A DNA stretch of 41,717 nucleotides from Streptomyces niphimycinicus. Lineage in GTDB: Bacteria > Actinomycetota > Actinomycetes > Streptomycetales > Streptomycetaceae. The DNA is taken from assembly GCF_018883605.1 (NCBI RefSeq), contig NZ_JAHLEM010000139.1, forward strand, positions 1 to 41,717, given 5' to 3'. Both the position numbers and the translations under genes were made by a program. Positions 1 through 11,542 of this stretch are shown in pieces; within the stretch, counting starts at the first letter, position 1; every line of letters starts with the position of its first letter. Under the pieces are notes generated by a model, which saw nothing but the letters and a program-made list of their open reading frames with translations, did no database searches and was not told the DNA's origin.

Positions 1-3000
1 CTTCGTCGAGATCGGCCCCGCCGGTGTGCTCTCCGCCATGGGCCAGGAGTGCCTGGCCGATGCCGATGCCGACGCTGATGCCTATGCCGACATCGACACC
101 GCCGCGTTCGTTCCGCTGCTGCGCAAGGACCGGGGTGAGGCCGAGTCGCTGCTGGCCGGGGTCGGCCGGGTGCATGTCCACGGTGGCGAGGTGGACTGGG
201 AGAAGGTGTTCGCGGGCCGTGGCGCCCGCCGGGTGGAGCTGCCCACGTACGCCTTCCAGCGGCAGCGCTACTGGCTGGACGCGCCCGCCACCGTGGGCGA
301 TGTGGCCTCGGCCGGTCTCGGCGCCGCCGGGCATCCGCTGCTGGGCGCCGCCGTCGAACTCGCGGGCACCGACGGCCTGGTGCTCACCGGGCGGCTGGCC
401 ACGCGCGGCCAGCCCTGGCTGGCCGACCACGCGGTCCTGGACACGGTGCTCTTCCCCGGCACCGCGTTCCTGGAACTCGCGATCCAGGCCGGTGACCAGG
501 TGGGCTGCGACCGGGTCGAGGAGCTGACCCTCCAGGCGCCGCTCATCCTCCCCGAGCGCGGAGCCGTCACCCTGCAACTGGTGGTGGACGCGCCCGACGA
601 GGACGGCCACCGCACACTGGACGTCTACTCCCGTCCCGAGGACGCGGATCGGGAGCTGCCGTGGACCCGGCACGCCACCGGTGTGCTGGCGGTCGGCGCC
701 GCCGAGGGCTCCTACGACCTGGGCGGGGCGTGGCCACCGCCGGGCGCCGAGCCGATCGAGGTCGAGGACCTGTACGAGCGGTTCGCGGCGGGCGGCTTCG
801 GCTACGGCCCCTCGTTCCAGGGACTGCGCGCGGCCTGGCTGCGCGGCGACGAGGTGTTCGCCGAGGTACGGCTGGCCCAGGAGCAGCAGTCCGCCGCCAC
901 CGGCTACGGGCTGCACCCGGCCCTGCTGGACGCCGCGCTGCACACCATCGCGCTCGCCCCGACGTTCCAGGACGGCGAGGGCCGGCTGCCGTTCTCCTGG
1001 ACCGGGGTGTCGCTGCACGCCGCCGGGGCCGGAGAGGTACGGGTGCGGCTCACCCCGGGCGGCGCCGACACGGTGGCACTGACCGTGGCGGACTCCATCG
1101 GACGCCCGGTGGCCACCGTCGAATCGCTCGTGCTGCGCAAGCGGCCCGAACAGCTCGGCGACGCCGCCACCACCGGCGGTGACACGCTCTACCGGCTCGA
1201 CTGGGTGGCCGCCGACACCTCCACCGCCGTGCCCGAGCGGTACCCCGCCGGGAGCTGGGGCCTGCTCGGCGACGACGACTTCAAGCTGGTCGGACTCGAC
1301 GCGCACACCTACCGCGACCTGGCCGCGCTGCCCGCCGACCCGGCCGCCATGCCCGCCACCGTGCTGGTGCCCTGCGCACCGGAGCCACAGGGGGTGGCCG
1401 ACGCCGTACGGACGGCGACCCACCGGGCGCTGGCGCTGGTCAGGGCCTGGCTGACCGAGGAGCGGTTCGCCGACTCCCGACTGGTGTTCATCACCCGGGG
1501 CGCGGTGGCCACCACGCCCGCCGCGGAGGTGCCCGACCTGGCCCACGCCGCCGTATGGGGCCTGGTGCGCTCCGCGCAGTCGGAGAACCCCGACCGGTTC
1601 GTCCTCGTCGACCTCGATGAGCACGAGGGGTCGGTGGGCGCCCTGCCGACCGCCCTCGCCCTGGACGAGCCGCAACTGGCGGTGCGCCAGGGTGACATCA
1701 CGGTGCCCAGGCTCGCCACCACCCCCGTCCCCGACACCGCCCCGCCCGCCTGGGACCCCGAGGGCACGGTGCTGGTCACCGGGGCCACCGGCACCATCGG
1801 CGGGGTCATCGCCCGCCACCTGGTGGCCGAGGGCGGTGTGCGGCATCTGCTGCTCGCCGGCCGCCGCGGCCCGGACGCCGAAGGCGCCGCCGAACTCCGC
1901 TCCGAGCTAGCCGAGTTGGGCGCCGAGGTCACCCTCGCCGCCTGCGACGTGGCCGACCGGGAGGCGCTGGCGGCACTGCTGGCCACCGTCCCCGCCGCCC
2001 ATCCGCTGACGGCCGTCGTGCACACGGCGGGCGTCCTGGACGACGGTGTGGTGTCCTCGCTCACCCCCGAGCGGATGGACAGCGTACTGCGGCCCAAGGT
2101 CGACGCCGCGCTCACCCTGTACGAGCTGACCCGCGACCTGGACCTGTCCGCGCTCGTCCTCTTCTCCTCCATCGCCGGCACCTTCGGCGGAATGGGCCAG
2201 GGCAACTACTCGGCGGCCAACGCCTTCCTCGACGCCTTCGCCCAGCACTGCCGCGCCCAGGGCCGCCCCGTCCAGTCGCATGCGTGGGGGCTGTGGGCCC
2301 AGCGCAGCGACATGACCGGCAAGCTGGCGGGCGCCGATCTGAACCGGCTGGCGCGCGGTGGCATCGTCCCGTTCTCCTCGGCGGACGGCGCCGGGCTCTT
2401 CGACGCCGCACGCGCCGTGGACGCCGCCGTCGTGCTGCCCATGCGGCTCGACACCGCGGGGCTCGGGGCGCGCTCCGGTGACGTACCGGCGCTGCTGCGC
2501 GGGCTGGTGAAGGCCGCGCCCGCCAGGCCCGCCCGCCGGACCGCCGCGGGAACGGGAGCGGGAGCCGGGGCCGCGTCCGCGCGGCCCGAGGGACTCAAGC
2601 AGCATCTCTCCAGCCTGCCGGAGGCCGAGCGCGGCCGGTTCCTGCTGGACCTGGTCCGTACGACCGTGGCCGGGGTGCTGGGCTTCGACTCGGTGGCCGC
2701 CGTCGACGCGGAACGAGGTCTGCTGGACCTCGGCTTCGACTCGCTCACCGCCGTCGAACTCCGCAACCAGCTCGGCAAGGCCACCGGTCGGCGGCTGCCG
2801 GTCACCCTGCTCTTCGACTACCCCACCTCCACGGCGATCGCCGCGTACCTGGAAGCCGAGATCGCCCCGGAGACCTTCACCGCCGCGTCGATGGCCTTTC
2901 CGGAACTCGACGCCCTGGAAAGCAATCTGGCCCGCGTCGCCACCGACGAGGAGGCGCGCAGCACGCTCGCCTCGCGTCTCCAGGACCTGCTGGTACGGCT

Positions 3001-3106
3001 CGGCCAGGGCCCGGAGGACGCGGAGGACGCGGTCGCCGGCCGCATCGACGCCGCCTCGGACGACGAGATCTTCGACTTCATCGAGAACGAACTCGGCCTG
3101 TCCTGA
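1..3106 (+). CDS. Type I polyketide synthase, 3' part (AT tail-DH-KR-ACP-docking)
   Basis: This is the C-terminal 1034 codons of a modular PKS; the reading frame is open from nt 2 and the 5' end lies outside the window. Domains in order: AT C-terminus with its post-AT linker (to about nt 290), DH (about 310-1150), KR (about 1740-2480), ACP (about 2640-2860) and a C-terminal docking region (2880-3103). The DH has its catalytic Asp (nt 929-931), but the HxxxGxxxxP motif at nt 428 reads H-A-V-L-D, so Asp replaces Gly. The KR has the [13 protein letters not shown] loop, an LDD motif (B type, expected D-hydroxyl) and Tyr in GQGNYSAAN (nt 2207). The ACP Ser is at nt 2741 (GFDSLT). No ER is present, so the module should deliver an alkene. 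AT specificity cannot be read because its motifs are outside. The next PKS protein starts 41 nt downstream. Confidence 0.95.
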   Translation, partial: FVEIGPAGVLSAMGQECLADADADADAYADIDTAAFVPLLRKDRGEAESLLAGVGRVHVHGGEVDWEKVFAGRGARRVELPTYAFQRQRYWLDAPATVGDVASAGLGAAGHPLLGAAVELAGTDGLVLTGRLATRGQPWLADHAVLDTVLFPGTAFLELAIQAGDQVGCDRVEELTLQAPLILPERGAVTLQLVVDAPDEDGHRTLDVYSRPEDADRELPWTRHATGVLAVGAAEGSYDLGGAWPPPGAEPIEVEDLYERFAAGGFGYGPSFQGLRAAWLRGDEVFAEVRLAQEQQSAATGYGLHPALLDAALHTIALAPTFQDGEGRLPFSWTGVSLHAAGAGEVRVRLTPGGADTVALTVADSIGRPVATVESLVLRKRPEQLGDAATTGGDTLYRLDWVAADTSTAVPERYPAGSWGLLGDDDFKLVGLDAHTYRDLAALPADPAAMPATVLVPCAPEPQGVADAVRTATHRALALVRAWLTEERFADSRLVFITRGAVATTPAAEVPDLAHAAVWGLVRSAQSENPDRFVLVDLDEHEGSVGALPTALALDEPQLAVRQGDITVPRLATTPVPDTAPPAWDPEGTVLVTGATGTIGGVIARHLVAEGGVRHLLLAGRRGPDAEGAAELRSELAELGAEVTLAACDVADREALAALLATVPAAHPLTAVVHTAGVLDDGVVSSLTPERMDSVLRPKVDAALTLYELTRDLDLSALVLFSSIAGTFGGMGQGNYSAANAFLDAFAQHCRAQGRPVQSHAWGLWAQRSDMTGKLAGADLNRLARGGIVPFSSADGAGLFDAARAVDAAVVLPMRLDTAGLGARSGDVPALLRGLVKAAPARPARRTAAGTGAGAGAASARPEGLKQHLSSLPEAERGRFLLDLVRTTVAGVLGFDSVAAVDAERGLLDLGFDSLTAVELRNQLGKATGRRLPVTLLFDYPTSTAIAAYLEAEIAPETFTAASMAFPELDALESNLARVATDEEARSTLASRLQDLLVRLGQGPEDAEDAVAGRIDAASDDEIFDFIENELGLS
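50..96 (+). repeat. Asp-Ala codon expansion in the AT-DH linker
   Basis: A run of GCC-GAT/GAC-type hexamers encodes [13 protein letters not shown] between the AT tail and the linker. The equivalent place in the next PKS protein (about nt 5703-5721) has only S-D-A-D-A-V. This looks like a small in-frame hexanucleotide expansion. Confidence 0.6.
104..281 (+). repeat. 178-bp exact intra-cluster repeat, copy 1
   Basis: This stretch of the post-AT linker is identical, by eye, to 5722-5899 in the next PKS protein. It encodes the segment from AFVPLLRKD to RQRYWLD. Silent positions are also identical, which points to recent duplication or gene conversion between modules. Confidence 0.85.
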
Positions 3107-3147
3107 CAGTACCCGGAGTTGGAATACAAAGAGATGGGCGGTAAACG

Positions 3148-6100
3148 GTGAGCGAGGCAAAGCTCCGCGACTACCTCAAGCGAGTGACCACGGATCTGCA
3201 CCGCACTCGCCAGCGCCTTCAGGAGGCCGAGGCCAAGGACCACGAGCCCATCGCCATCGTCGGGATGGCCTGCCGCTACCCCGGCGGCGTGGCATCCCCG
3301 GAGGACCTGTGGGAGCTGGTGGCGAACGGCCGGGACGCGGTCACCGAGTTCCCCGCCGACCGGGGCTGGGACCTGGAGGCCCTCTACGACCCGGACCCGG
3401 ACAAGCCGGGGACGAGCTATGCGCGGGAAGGCGGCTTCGTCACCGACGCCGACCACTTCGACCCGGCGTTCTTCGGCATCTCCCCGCGCGAGGCGCTGGC
3501 CATGGACCCCCAGCAGCGGCTGCTGCTGGAGACCGGGTGGGAGGCCCTGGAGCGGGCCGGGATCGACCCGGCCACGCTGCGCGGCAGCCGCACCGGGGTC
3601 TTCGCCGGGGTGATGTACCAGGACTACGCGACCCGGCTGCGCCAGGTGCCCGACGATGTCGAGGGATACGTCGGCAGCGGTGGCTCCGGCAGCATCGCCT
3701 CCGGCCGTATCGCCTACACCTTCGGGCTCGAAGGCCCCGCGGTCACCGTGGACACCGCCTGCTCGTCCTCGCTGGTGGCCCTGCACCTCGCCGCCCAGGC
3801 GCTGCGCCGCGGCGAGTGCGAACTCGCCCTCGTCGGCGGCTCGATGGTGATGTCCACACCGGTGGCCTTCGTGGACTTCAGCCGGCAGCGCGGGCTCGCC
3901 TCCGACGGCCGCTGCAAGGCGTTCGCCGCCTCCGCCGACGGCACCGGCTGGGGCGAGGGCGTGGGCATGCTGCTCGTGGAGCGGCTGTCCGACGCACGGG
4001 AGAACGGTCACCGGGTGCTCGCGGTCGTCCGCGGCTCCGCCACCAACCAGGACGGCGCCAGCAGCGGGCTCACCGCCCCCAACGGCCCCGCCCAGCAGCG
4101 CGTCATCCGGCAGGCACTGGCCGACGCCGGGCTCACCGCAGCCGATGTGGACGCGGTCGAGGCACACGGCACCGGCACCTCGCTCGGCGACCCCATCGAG
4201 GCCGGGGCCCTGCTCGCCACCTACGGCCAGGACCGCCCCGAGGACCGGCCACTGTGGCTCGGCTCCTTGAAGTCCAACATCGGCCACACCCAGGCCGCCG
4301 CGGGCGTCGGCGGGATCATCAAGACGGTGCTGGCGCTGCGCCACGGTGTGCTGCCCAAGACGCTGCACGCCGAGGAGCCGACCCCCAACGTCGACTGGGA
4401 GTCGGGCGCGGTACGGCTGCTGGCCGAGGCCAGAACGTGGCCCGAGCCGGACACCGAGCGGCCGCGCCGCGCCGCGGTGTCCGCCTTCGGATTCAGCGGC
4501 ACCAACGCCCATGTGATCCTGGAGCAGGCCCCCGCCGAGGAGCCCGAGGAGCCCGAGGACAAGGACGAGACCGAGACCGAGGCCCCCGCGCCCGCCGCCT
4601 GTGACCTGGTGCCGTGGCCGCTGTCGGCACGCACCGAGGAGGCCCTGCGGGCCCAGGCCGCGCGACTGCGGTCGTATGTGGCGGACGCGCCCGAGCCGTC
4701 CCCCGTGGACATCGGCTACTCGCTGGCGCTCACCCGCTCCGCCTTCACCCACCGCGCGGTGGTCGTGGGGTCGAGCCGTGCCGAACTGCTGGGCGAACTC
4801 GACCGGTTGGCCTCCGGCGCCACGCCCGGCGCGGTGGCCGGTGCGGGCAAGACGGCGTTCCTGTTCACCGGGCAGGGCGCACAGCGGCTCGGCATGGGAC
4901 GCGCCCTGCACACCGCCTTCCCGGTCTTCGCCGCCGCGTTCGACACCGTCTGCGCCGAACTCGACCGCCACCTGGACGGCCATGCCGAGCACGCGGTGCG
5001 CGACGTGGTCTTCGGCGAGGACGCCCAGTTGCTCGACCGGACCCTGTACACCCAGGCCGGCCTCTTCGCCGTCGAGGTGGCGCTGTACCGGCTGCTGGAG
5101 TCCTGGGGCGTGACCGCGGACTTCCTGGTCGGCCACTCGGTGGGCGAGCTGGCCGCGGCCCATGTGGCGGGCGTGTTCTCGCTGCCGGACGCCTGTGCGC
5201 TGGTCGCGGCCCGGGGCCGGCTGATGGACGCGCTGCCCGCCGGCGGCGCGATGGTCTCGCTTCAGACCGGCGAGGCCGAGGTGCTGCCCCATCTGGCGGG
5301 CCACGAGGACCAGGTGGCCCTGGGCGCGGTCAACGGCCCGGCCGCCACGGTGATCTCCGGCGACGAGAAGGCCGTCCTGCGGATCGCGGAAGCGGTGGGC
5401 GTCAAGAACAAGCGGCTGCGGGTCGGCGTCGCCGCCCACTCGCCGCTGGTGGAGCCCATGCTCGAGGAGTTCGCCAAGGTCGTCGGCGAGCTGTCCTACG
5501 GCACGCCCCGGATCGCGGTGGTGTCCAATGTGACCGGCCAGGCGGCGGCCGAGGAGCTGTGCACGCCCGACTACTGGGTGCGCCATGTGCGGCAGCCGGT
5601 CCGGTTCCAGGACGGCATGCGGTTCCTTGAGGACCAGGGTGTGACCCGCTGTGTGGAGCTGGGCCCGGTCGGTGTGCTGTCCGTGATGGGACAGGAGTGC
5701 GTCTCCGACGCCGATGCCGTCGCGTTCGTTCCGCTGCTGCGCAAGGACCGGGGTGAGGCCGAGTCGCTGCTGGCCGGGGTCGGCCGGGTGCATGTCCACG
5801 GTGGCGAGGTGGACTGGGAGAAGGTGTTCGCGGGCCGTGGCGCCCGCCGGGTGGAGCTGCCCACGTACGCCTTCCAGCGGCAGCGCTACTGGCTGGACGG
5901 CGCCGACCGGGCCGGTGACGTGACCTCCGCGGGTCTCGGCGCCGCCGGGCATCCGCTGCTGGGCGCCGCCGTCGAACTCGCCGACACCGACGGCCTGGTG
6001 CTCACCGGCCGGCTGTCCCTGGCCACCCAGCCCTGGCTGGCCGACCACGCCGTCTCCGGCACGGTCCTCTTCCCCGGTACCGCGTTCCTGGAACTCGCGA

Positions 6101-9100
6101 TCCAGGCCGGTGACCAGGTCGGCTGCGACCAGATCGAGGAGCTGACCCTCCAGGCGCCGCTCATCCTCCCCGCCCGTGGCGCGCTCACCCTCCGGGTGAC
6201 CGCCGGAGAACCCGACGAGAGCGGACGGCGCCCGCTGAACGTGCACTCCCGCCCCGAGGGCGCCGGGTTCGGCGAGCCGTGGACCCCGCACGCCACCGGC
6301 ACCCTCGCCACCGCCGCCCCGGCCACCCCAGCGGAGCTGACCGCGTGGCCTCCGGCGGACGCCACCGAACTCGACGTCAGCGACATGTACGAGCGGTACG
6401 CGGCGGGCGGCTTCGGCTACGGCCCCTCGTTCCAGGGGCTGCGGGCCGCCTGGCTGCGCGGCGACGAGGTGTTCGCCGAGATACGGCTGGCCCAGGAGCA
6501 GCGGTCGGCCGCCGCCGCGTACGGGATCCACCCGGCGCTGCTCGACGCCTCCCTGCACGGCATCGCGCTCGGCACCCTCTTCGCCGGAGAGGACCCCGAA
6601 ACGGCGCAGGGGCGGCTGCCGTTCTCCTGGACCGGGGTGTCGCTGCACGCCGCCGGGGCCGACGAGGTGCGGGTGAGGATCTCCCCGGCCGGGGAGGACA
6701 CCGTGGCGCTCGCGGTGGCCGACCCCACCGGCCGCCCGGTGGCCACCGTCGAGGGACTGCTGCTGCGGAAGATGACCGGCGATCAGCTCAGCGGCGCCCG
6801 CGCCGCGAGCAACGAGGCACTGTTCCAGCTCGACTGGCCCGCGCTCGCCGGTTCCGCCCCGGCCACCCCGCTGACCCGGGCCGCGCTGGTCGGCGACGAC
6901 GCACTGGAGGTGACCGAGAGCCTCTTCGCGGCCGGGGTCCACCTGGAGTCGTATGTCGACCTGGAGTCGCTGGGCGCGGCCGTCGACGCCGGTACGGCCG
7001 CCCCCGCGGCGGTCCTGGTGTGCGGCCAGGCCGGGCCGGGCGAACCGGCCGACGCGGTACGGGCCTCCCTGGGCACCGCCCTGGAGCTGGCCCGGAGCTG
7101 GGCGGCCGATGAGCGGTTCGCCGACTCCCGGCTGGTGTTCATCACCCGGGGCGCCGTGGCCACCGCGCCCGGCGCGGACGTCACCGATCTGCCCGGCGCC
7201 GCCGTGTGGGGCCTGGTGCGCTCGGCGCAGTCCGAGAACCCCGACCGGTTCACCCTCGTCGACCTCGACGAGCACGAGGAGTCCGTACGGGCCCTCCCGG
7301 CGGTCCTCCCCTTGGATGAGCCGCAGCTCGCGCTGCGCGCCGGCCAGGCGCACACCCCGCGGCTCGCCCGCGCCCAGGGCGAGACCGGCGCCACCCGCGC
7401 GCTGGACCCCGAGGGCACCGTTCTGATCACCGGCGCCACCGGTACCCTCGGCGGGCTGCTCGCCCGCCATCTGGTGACCCGGCACGGCATCCGCCATCTG
7501 CTGCTGACCAGCCGCCGGGGACCGGCCGCCGAGGGCGCCGACCGGCTGCGGGACGAGCTGACCGCGCTCGGCGCCACCGTGACCGTGGCGGCGTGCGACA
7601 CCGCCGACCGGGACGCGGTGGCCGCCCTGGTGGCCCAGGTGCCCGGCGACCACCCGCTGACCGGGGTGTTCCACACCGCGGGGGTACTGGACGACGGGGT
7701 GCTCTCCTCGCTCACCCCCGAGCGGATGGACACGGTGCTGCGGCCCAAGGCCGACGCCGTACTCCACCTCCACGAGGCCACCCGGGAGCTGGACCTGGCC
7801 GCGTTCGTGCTCTTCTCCTCGGCCGCCGGGGTGCTCGGCGGCGCCGGACAGGGCAACTACGCGGCCGCCAACGGCTTCCTCGACGCCTTCGCACAGGCCC
7901 GCAGGGCGCGGGGGCTGCCCGCCCACTCCCTCGCCTGGGGGCTGTGGGCGCGGACCAGCACGATGACCGGAACGGCGGACACGGCCGGGGCCGCCCGCTC
8001 GGGCGTGGCAGCGCTCAGCTCCGAACAGGGCATGGAACTGCTCGACACCGCCCTCGCCCTGGACACCCCACTGCTCATCCCGATGCGGCTCGACCTCGCG
8101 GCACTGCGCGCGAACGCCGGATCCGGCTCGGTGCCACTGCTGCTGCGCGGACTGGTGCGGGCACCGGCGCGCCGGGCGGGCGCCAACGCGCGCACCGGCT
8201 CGCCGGGCGGCGACTCCGCGCTGCGGGACCGGCTCGCCGGGCTGTCCGAGGCCGAACAGGACGCCGTACTGGTGGAGTTGGTGCGGACGCAGGTGGCCAC
8301 CGTGCTCGGCCACCCGGACCCGTCCGCCATCGGCGCCACCCATGAGTTCGTGGACTCCGGCTTCGACTCGCTCACCGCGGTCGAGCTGCGCAACCGGCTG
8401 AATGTGGCCACCGGGCTGCGGCTTCCCGCCACGCTCGTCTTCGACCACGAGACGCCCACCGATCTGGCCGCCCGGCTCCGCTCGGACCTGGCCGCGGCCC
8501 GGCAGTCGGGCCCGTCCGCGGAGACGCCCACGGGCCCGACGGCAGCCGCCGCGGGTGAGTCCACCACGCTGAGCGCGCTCTACACCCAGGCGTTCGAGAC
8601 CGGGAAATGGAAAGAGATCTTCGACCTGCTGCACGCCACCGCGGCGCTGCGGCCCCGGTTCAGCGCCACCTCCGAACTGGAGAAGCTGCCGACGCCGGTC
8701 AGGCTCAGCAAGGGCCCGGCCGAGCAGCACATGTTCTGCTTCTCCTCGTGCCTGGCGGTCGCGGGCATCCACCAGTACGCGCGGTTCGCGGCCTCGCAGC
8801 GGGGCCGGCGCGATGTGTCGGCGCTCGCGCTGCCGGGCTTCGGCCGCGGTGAGCCCCTTCCGGAGACGGCGGACGCGGTGGTCGCCGCCCAGGCCGAGGC
8901 GGTGGCGCAGGCCGCGGACGGGGCGCCGATCGTGCTGCTGGGCTCCTCGGCGGGCGGCTGGTTCGCCCATGCGGCGGCGGGACATCTGGAGCGGATGGGC
9001 ATCCGGCCGACCGCGGTGGTGCTGGTGGACACGTATGTGCCCAAGAGCAGCATCCTCAACCAGTTCGGGCTCTCGCTCATGGACGGGATGACCGAGCGCG

Positions 9101-9402
9101 AGGGCGTGTTCGTCACCATGGACGACGACCGGCTGTCGGCCATGGGCTGGTATCTCAACCTCTTCGGAAGCTGGGATCCCGAGCCGATCGCCACCCCCAC
9201 CCTTCTCGTGCGCGCGCTGGAGCCGCTGTCCACCGGTTCGCTGAAGCTGGAGGAGCTGCCCGACTGGCGGTCCTTCTGGGAACTGCCGCACGACATCGTC
9301 GATGTGCGCGGCAACCACTTCACCATGATGGAGGACCACTCCCTCCCCACCGCCCAGGCCATCGAGGACTGGCTGGAGTCCCTGCCGCGCGACGGCGCCT
9401 GA
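3148..9402 (+). CDS. Terminal type I polyketide synthase (KS-AT-DH-KR-ACP-TE)
   Basis: A 2084-aa one-module PKS that performs the last extension and releases the chain. The GTG start opens an N-terminal coiled-coil docking helix (residues 1-35) that should pair with the docking tail of the preceding protein. The KS has Cys205 (DTACSSS), His340 and His380. The AT begins near residue 571 with nucleophile Ser664 (GHSVGE, malonyl-like), but the specificity motif is V-A-A-H (761-764) instead of HAFH or YASH. The DH has His967 in an intact HxxxGxxxxP and Asp1133. The KR has LDD 1514-1516 (B type), Ser1558 and Tyr1571. The ACP Ser is 1741. The TE has Ser1934 in G-S-S-A-G, Asp1961 and His2057. No ER is present. 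Malonyl use is the best prediction. With the preceding DH-KR module the chain should end in a 2,4-diene before TE release. Confidence 0.97.
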   Translation: MSEAKLRDYLKRVTTDLHRTRQRLQEAEAKDHEPIAIVGMACRYPGGVASPEDLWELVANGRDAVTEFPADRGWDLEALYDPDPDKPGTSYAREGGFVTDADHFDPAFFGISPREALAMDPQQRLLLETGWEALERAGIDPATLRGSRTGVFAGVMYQDYATRLRQVPDDVEGYVGSGGSGSIASGRIAYTFGLEGPAVTVDTACSSSLVALHLAAQALRRGECELALVGGSMVMSTPVAFVDFSRQRGLASDGRCKAFAASADGTGWGEGVGMLLVERLSDARENGHRVLAVVRGSATNQDGASSGLTAPNGPAQQRVIRQALADAGLTAADVDAVEAHGTGTSLGDPIEAGALLATYGQDRPEDRPLWLGSLKSNIGHTQAAAGVGGIIKTVLALRHGVLPKTLHAEEPTPNVDWESGAVRLLAEARTWPEPDTERPRRAAVSAFGFSGTNAHVILEQAPAEEPEEPEDKDETETEAPAPAACDLVPWPLSARTEEALRAQAARLRSYVADAPEPSPVDIGYSLALTRSAFTHRAVVVGSSRAELLGELDRLASGATPGAVAGAGKTAFLFTGQGAQRLGMGRALHTAFPVFAAAFDTVCAELDRHLDGHAEHAVRDVVFGEDAQLLDRTLYTQAGLFAVEVALYRLLESWGVTADFLVGHSVGELAAAHVAGVFSLPDACALVAARGRLMDALPAGGAMVSLQTGEAEVLPHLAGHEDQVALGAVNGPAATVISGDEKAVLRIAEAVGVKNKRLRVGVAAHSPLVEPMLEEFAKVVGELSYGTPRIAVVSNVTGQAAAEELCTPDYWVRHVRQPVRFQDGMRFLEDQGVTRCVELGPVGVLSVMGQECVSDADAVAFVPLLRKDRGEAESLLAGVGRVHVHGGEVDWEKVFAGRGARRVELPTYAFQRQRYWLDGADRAGDVTSAGLGAAGHPLLGAAVELADTDGLVLTGRLSLATQPWLADHAVSGTVLFPGTAFLELAIQAGDQVGCDQIEELTLQAPLILPARGALTLRVTAGEPDESGRRPLNVHSRPEGAGFGEPWTPHATGTLATAAPATPAELTAWPPADATELDVSDMYERYAAGGFGYGPSFQGLRAAWLRGDEVFAEIRLAQEQRSAAAAYGIHPALLDASLHGIALGTLFAGEDPETAQGRLPFSWTGVSLHAAGADEVRVRISPAGEDTVALAVADPTGRPVATVEGLLLRKMTGDQLSGARAASNEALFQLDWPALAGSAPATPLTRAALVGDDALEVTESLFAAGVHLESYVDLESLGAAVDAGTAAPAAVLVCGQAGPGEPADAVRASLGTALELARSWAADERFADSRLVFITRGAVATAPGADVTDLPGAAVWGLVRSAQSENPDRFTLVDLDEHEESVRALPAVLPLDEPQLALRAGQAHTPRLARAQGETGATRALDPEGTVLITGATGTLGGLLARHLVTRHGIRHLLLTSRRGPAAEGADRLRDELTALGATVTVAACDTADRDAVAALVAQVPGDHPLTGVFHTAGVLDDGVLSSLTPERMDTVLRPKADAVLHLHEATRELDLAAFVLFSSAAGVLGGAGQGNYAAANGFLDAFAQARRARGLPAHSLAWGLWARTSTMTGTADTAGAARSGVAALSSEQGMELLDTALALDTPLLIPMRLDLAALRANAGSGSVPLLLRGLVRAPARRAGANARTGSPGGDSALRDRLAGLSEAEQDAVLVELVRTQVATVLGHPDPSAIGATHEFVDSGFDSLTAVELRNRLNVATGLRLPATLVFDHETPTDLAARLRSDLAAARQSGPSAETPTGPTAAAAGESTTLSALYTQAFETGKWKEIFDLLHATAALRPRFSATSELEKLPTPVRLSKGPAEQHMFCFSSCLAVAGIHQYARFAASQRGRRDVSALALPGFGRGEPLPETADAVVAAQAEAVAQAADGAPIVLLGSSAGGWFAHAAAGHLERMGIRPTAVVLVDTYVPKSSILNQFGLSLMDGMTEREGVFVTMDDDRLSAMGWYLNLFGSWDPEPIATPTLLVRALEPLSTGSLKLEELPDWRSFWELPHDIVDVRGNHFTMMEDHSLPTAQAIEDWLESLPRDGA
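5722..5899 (+). repeat. 178-bp exact intra-cluster repeat, copy 2
   Basis: Second copy of the sequence at 104-281, at an offset of exactly 5618 nt. It covers the same post-AT linker; identity continues imperfectly into both DH domains. Confidence 0.85.
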
Positions 9403-9420
9403 CTCCGCCCCGCACCCGCC

Positions 9421-9479
9421 GCCGAGGCGCCCTCCCGCACCGCGAAAGGGCCGAGGCGCCCTCCGAGCACCGCGAAAGG
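9421..9479 (+). repeat. Tandem duplication (29 + 30 bp) carrying the ribosome-binding region
   Basis: Two adjacent near-identical units, 9421-9449 and 9450-9479, begin GCCGAGGCGCCCTCC and end CACCGCGAAAGG. Each carries a GAAAGG element; the second lies next to AAAGGA, which serves the ATG at 9490. The duplication fills most of the PKS-thioesterase gap. Confidence 0.8.
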
Positions 9480-9489
9480 AACGACGACC

Positions 9490-10275
9490 ATGGCGATGCC
9501 CGTCACCGATGAGAGCCTGTGGTTCCGCAGGTTCCATCCGCGTCCGGAGGCCGAGGTCAGCCTGGTCTGCCTGCCGCACGCCGGAGGAGCGGCCAGCTTC
9601 TACTTCCCCCTCTCCGAGCTGCTGCCGCCGACCGTGGAGGCGCTGGCCGTCCAGTACCCGGGGCGGCAGGACCGCCGCCATGACACGCCCATCGAGAACA
9701 TCCACGAGATGGCGCGTGAGATCTTCCAGGCGCTGACGCCACTGGCGGCACACCGGCCGATCGCGCTGTTCGGCCACAGCATGGGCGCGAGCGTGGCGTT
9801 CGAGCTGGCCCGGCTGCTCGAAGGGGAGCTGGGGACCGTGCCCGTGACGCTCTTCGCCTCGGGCCGGCCCGCACCCTCACACCACCGGAGCCTGGACATC
9901 CACCGGCGCGACGACGCCGGGCTCATCGCCGAGCTCCAACTGGTCAGCGGGACCGACTCGCGCATCCTCGGCGACGCCGAACTGCTGCGGCTGACCCTGC
10001 CGGCCATCCGCAGCGACTACAAGGCGGCCGAGACCTATGAGTACCGGCCCGGCGCCAGGCTGCGCTGCGACATCGTGGGGCTCGCCGGCGACGGCGACAT
10101 CCGCGTCAGGGCCCCGGAGATGGCGGGCTGGCGGGAGCACACCGCCGGCTCCTTCCGGCTGGAGGTCTTCTCCGGCGGCCACTTCTACCTGGGTGAACAG
10201 AAGGCCGCGGTGGCCGGAGTCATCACGGACACCCTGCGGGCGGCCACCTCCCGCCCCCGACGACCTATCGACTGA
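9490..10275 (+). CDS. Type II thioesterase (alpha/beta hydrolase)
   Basis: A 261-aa stand-alone thioesterase of the kind that removes aberrant acyl groups from stalled PKS carrier proteins. Visible motifs are LPHAGG near the N-terminus, GHSMG with nucleophile Ser97, Asp in GLAGDGD and His in GGHFYLG, giving a complete Ser-Asp-His triad. Length is normal for the family. The ATG at 9490 is preceded by AAAGGA with a 9-nt spacer; a second in-frame ATG lies at 9496. The gene sits 87 nt after the PKS and 13 nt before the glycosyltransferase, so co-transcription is likely. The editing role is inferred from family and context. Confidence 0.93.
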   Translation: MAMPVTDESLWFRRFHPRPEAEVSLVCLPHAGGAASFYFPLSELLPPTVEALAVQYPGRQDRRHDTPIENIHEMAREIFQALTPLAAHRPIALFGHSMGASVAFELARLLEGELGTVPVTLFASGRPAPSHHRSLDIHRRDDAGLIAELQLVSGTDSRILGDAELLRLTLPAIRSDYKAAETYEYRPGARLRCDIVGLAGDGDIRVRAPEMAGWREHTAGSFRLEVFSGGHFYLGEQKAAVAGVITDTLRAATSRPRRPID

Positions 10276-10288
10276 GAGAGAACCGACG

Positions 10289-11542
10289 ATGCGTATCCTT
10301 TTCGCCACGGTGTCCGAGAAATCGCACCTGTTCACCATGGTCCCGCTCGCCTGGTCGCTGGCCGCGGCCGGCCACGAGGTGCATGTCGCCAGCAACCCCG
10401 CGCTGACCGAGCACATCAAGAGCACCGGTCTGACGGCCGTCTCCGTCGGCACGGACCACAATCTCCACGAGATGCTGACGGAGAACCGCGACTCGCTGGA
10501 GAACCCGCTGTCCGACTGGTCCGCTCCGGACCTCGATCAGCACTCCTGGGAACAGGTGCTGATGAAGTTCAAGGTCAGCGTGATGTTCGCGTACCAGACC
10601 TACAACGACTGCATGGTGCACGAACTGGTGGCCTACGCCCGCGACTGGCAGCCCGACCTGGTCATCTGGGACCCGGTCAGCTATGCGGGCCCGGTGGCCG
10701 CCCGGGTCGTGGGCGCCGCCCATGCCCGGCTGCTGTGGTGCATCGACATCTACTCCAAGATGCGTGAGGTGTTCCTGACCCGCCTCGCGGAGCAGCCCGA
10801 GGAGCGCCGCGAGGACCCGATGGCCGACTGGCTCGGCGGCGTCCTCGCCCGCTACGACCGCACCTTCGACGAGGAGGTGGTGGTCGGTCAGTGGACCATC
10901 GACCAGATCCCCACCAGCCTCCAGCTTCCGCTGTCGGTCCACCGGGTCCCGGTCCGCTATCTGCCCTACAACGGCCCCTGTGAGATCCCGGACTGGCTGC
11001 GCGAGGTCCCCGAGCGGCCGCGGGTCGTGCTGACCTCCGGCGTCTCCGCACGGGCCGCCCTGGGCGGCACCTTCATGCCGGTCACCGACATCATCGACAC
11101 GCTCGGGACCATGGACATCGACGTGGTGGCCGCGCTGCCGCCCGAGGAGGTCGCGGCCCTGGAGAAGATCCCCGCCAACACCCGCATCGTCGACTTCGTC
11201 CCGCTGCACGCCCTGCTGCCCGGCGCCGCGGTCCTCATCCACCACGGCGGCTTCGGCTCCTGGGGCACCGCACTGGTCAACGGCGTACCGCAGTTCATCC
11301 CCACCATCCGCTACGGCGACTGGTGGAACAAGGCCACCAGTCTCCACGAGGCCGGTGCGGGACTGGCCGTGCACGCCTCCGAGCTGACCACCGAGGTGCT
11401 GCGGGAGAGCGTCCAGCGGCTGCTGGGGGACGCCACGTACAAGGAGACCGCCGAGCGGCTGCGGGAGGAGAACCTGCACACCCCCACCCCGCACGATGTG
11501 GTGCCGGTGCTGGAGAAGCTCACCATGGAGCACAGCCGATGA
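10289..11542 (+). CDS. Macrolide-type glycosyltransferase (DesVII/EryCIII-like, GT1)
   Basis: A 417-aa GT-B glycosyltransferase expected to transfer an NDP-deoxysugar to the polyketide aglycone. The N-terminus ([15 protein letters not shown], then [18 protein letters not shown]) matches antibiotic glycosyltransferases of the EryCIII/DesVII group. The C-terminal nucleotide-sugar loop is seen as [19 protein letters not shown]. The ATG at 10289 follows a GAGAGAG stretch; upstream codons in frame lie inside the thioesterase gene and were rejected. The stop overlaps the next start as ATGA. Several relatives need a P450-like activator protein, and none is encoded in the window. The acceptor and sugar are inferred, not proven. 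Confidence 0.92.
   Translation: MRILFATVSEKSHLFTMVPLAWSLAAAGHEVHVASNPALTEHIKSTGLTAVSVGTDHNLHEMLTENRDSLENPLSDWSAPDLDQHSWEQVLMKFKVSVMFAYQTYNDCMVHELVAYARDWQPDLVIWDPVSYAGPVAARVVGAAHARLLWCIDIYSKMREVFLTRLAEQPEERREDPMADWLGGVLARYDRTFDEEVVVGQWTIDQIPTSLQLPLSVHRVPVRYLPYNGPCEIPDWLREVPERPRVVLTSGVSARAALGGTFMPVTDIIDTLGTMDIDVVAALPPEEVAALEKIPANTRIVDFVPLHALLPGAAVLIHHGGFGSWGTALVNGVPQFIPTIRYGDWWNKATSLHEAGAGLAVHASELTTEVLRESVQRLLGDATYKETAERLREENLHTPTPHDVVPVLEKLTMEHSR

Noticed and set aside
2818..9777. A nearly 7-kb open frame on the minus strand opposite the terminal PKS gene
   Set aside because: It is antisense to a PKS with complete catalytic motifs and its translation shows no domain; long antisense frames are expected in DNA this GC-rich.
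10037..10288. N-terminal extension of the glycosyltransferase
   Set aside because: It overlaps the type II thioesterase in another frame; the family N-terminus begins at 10289.
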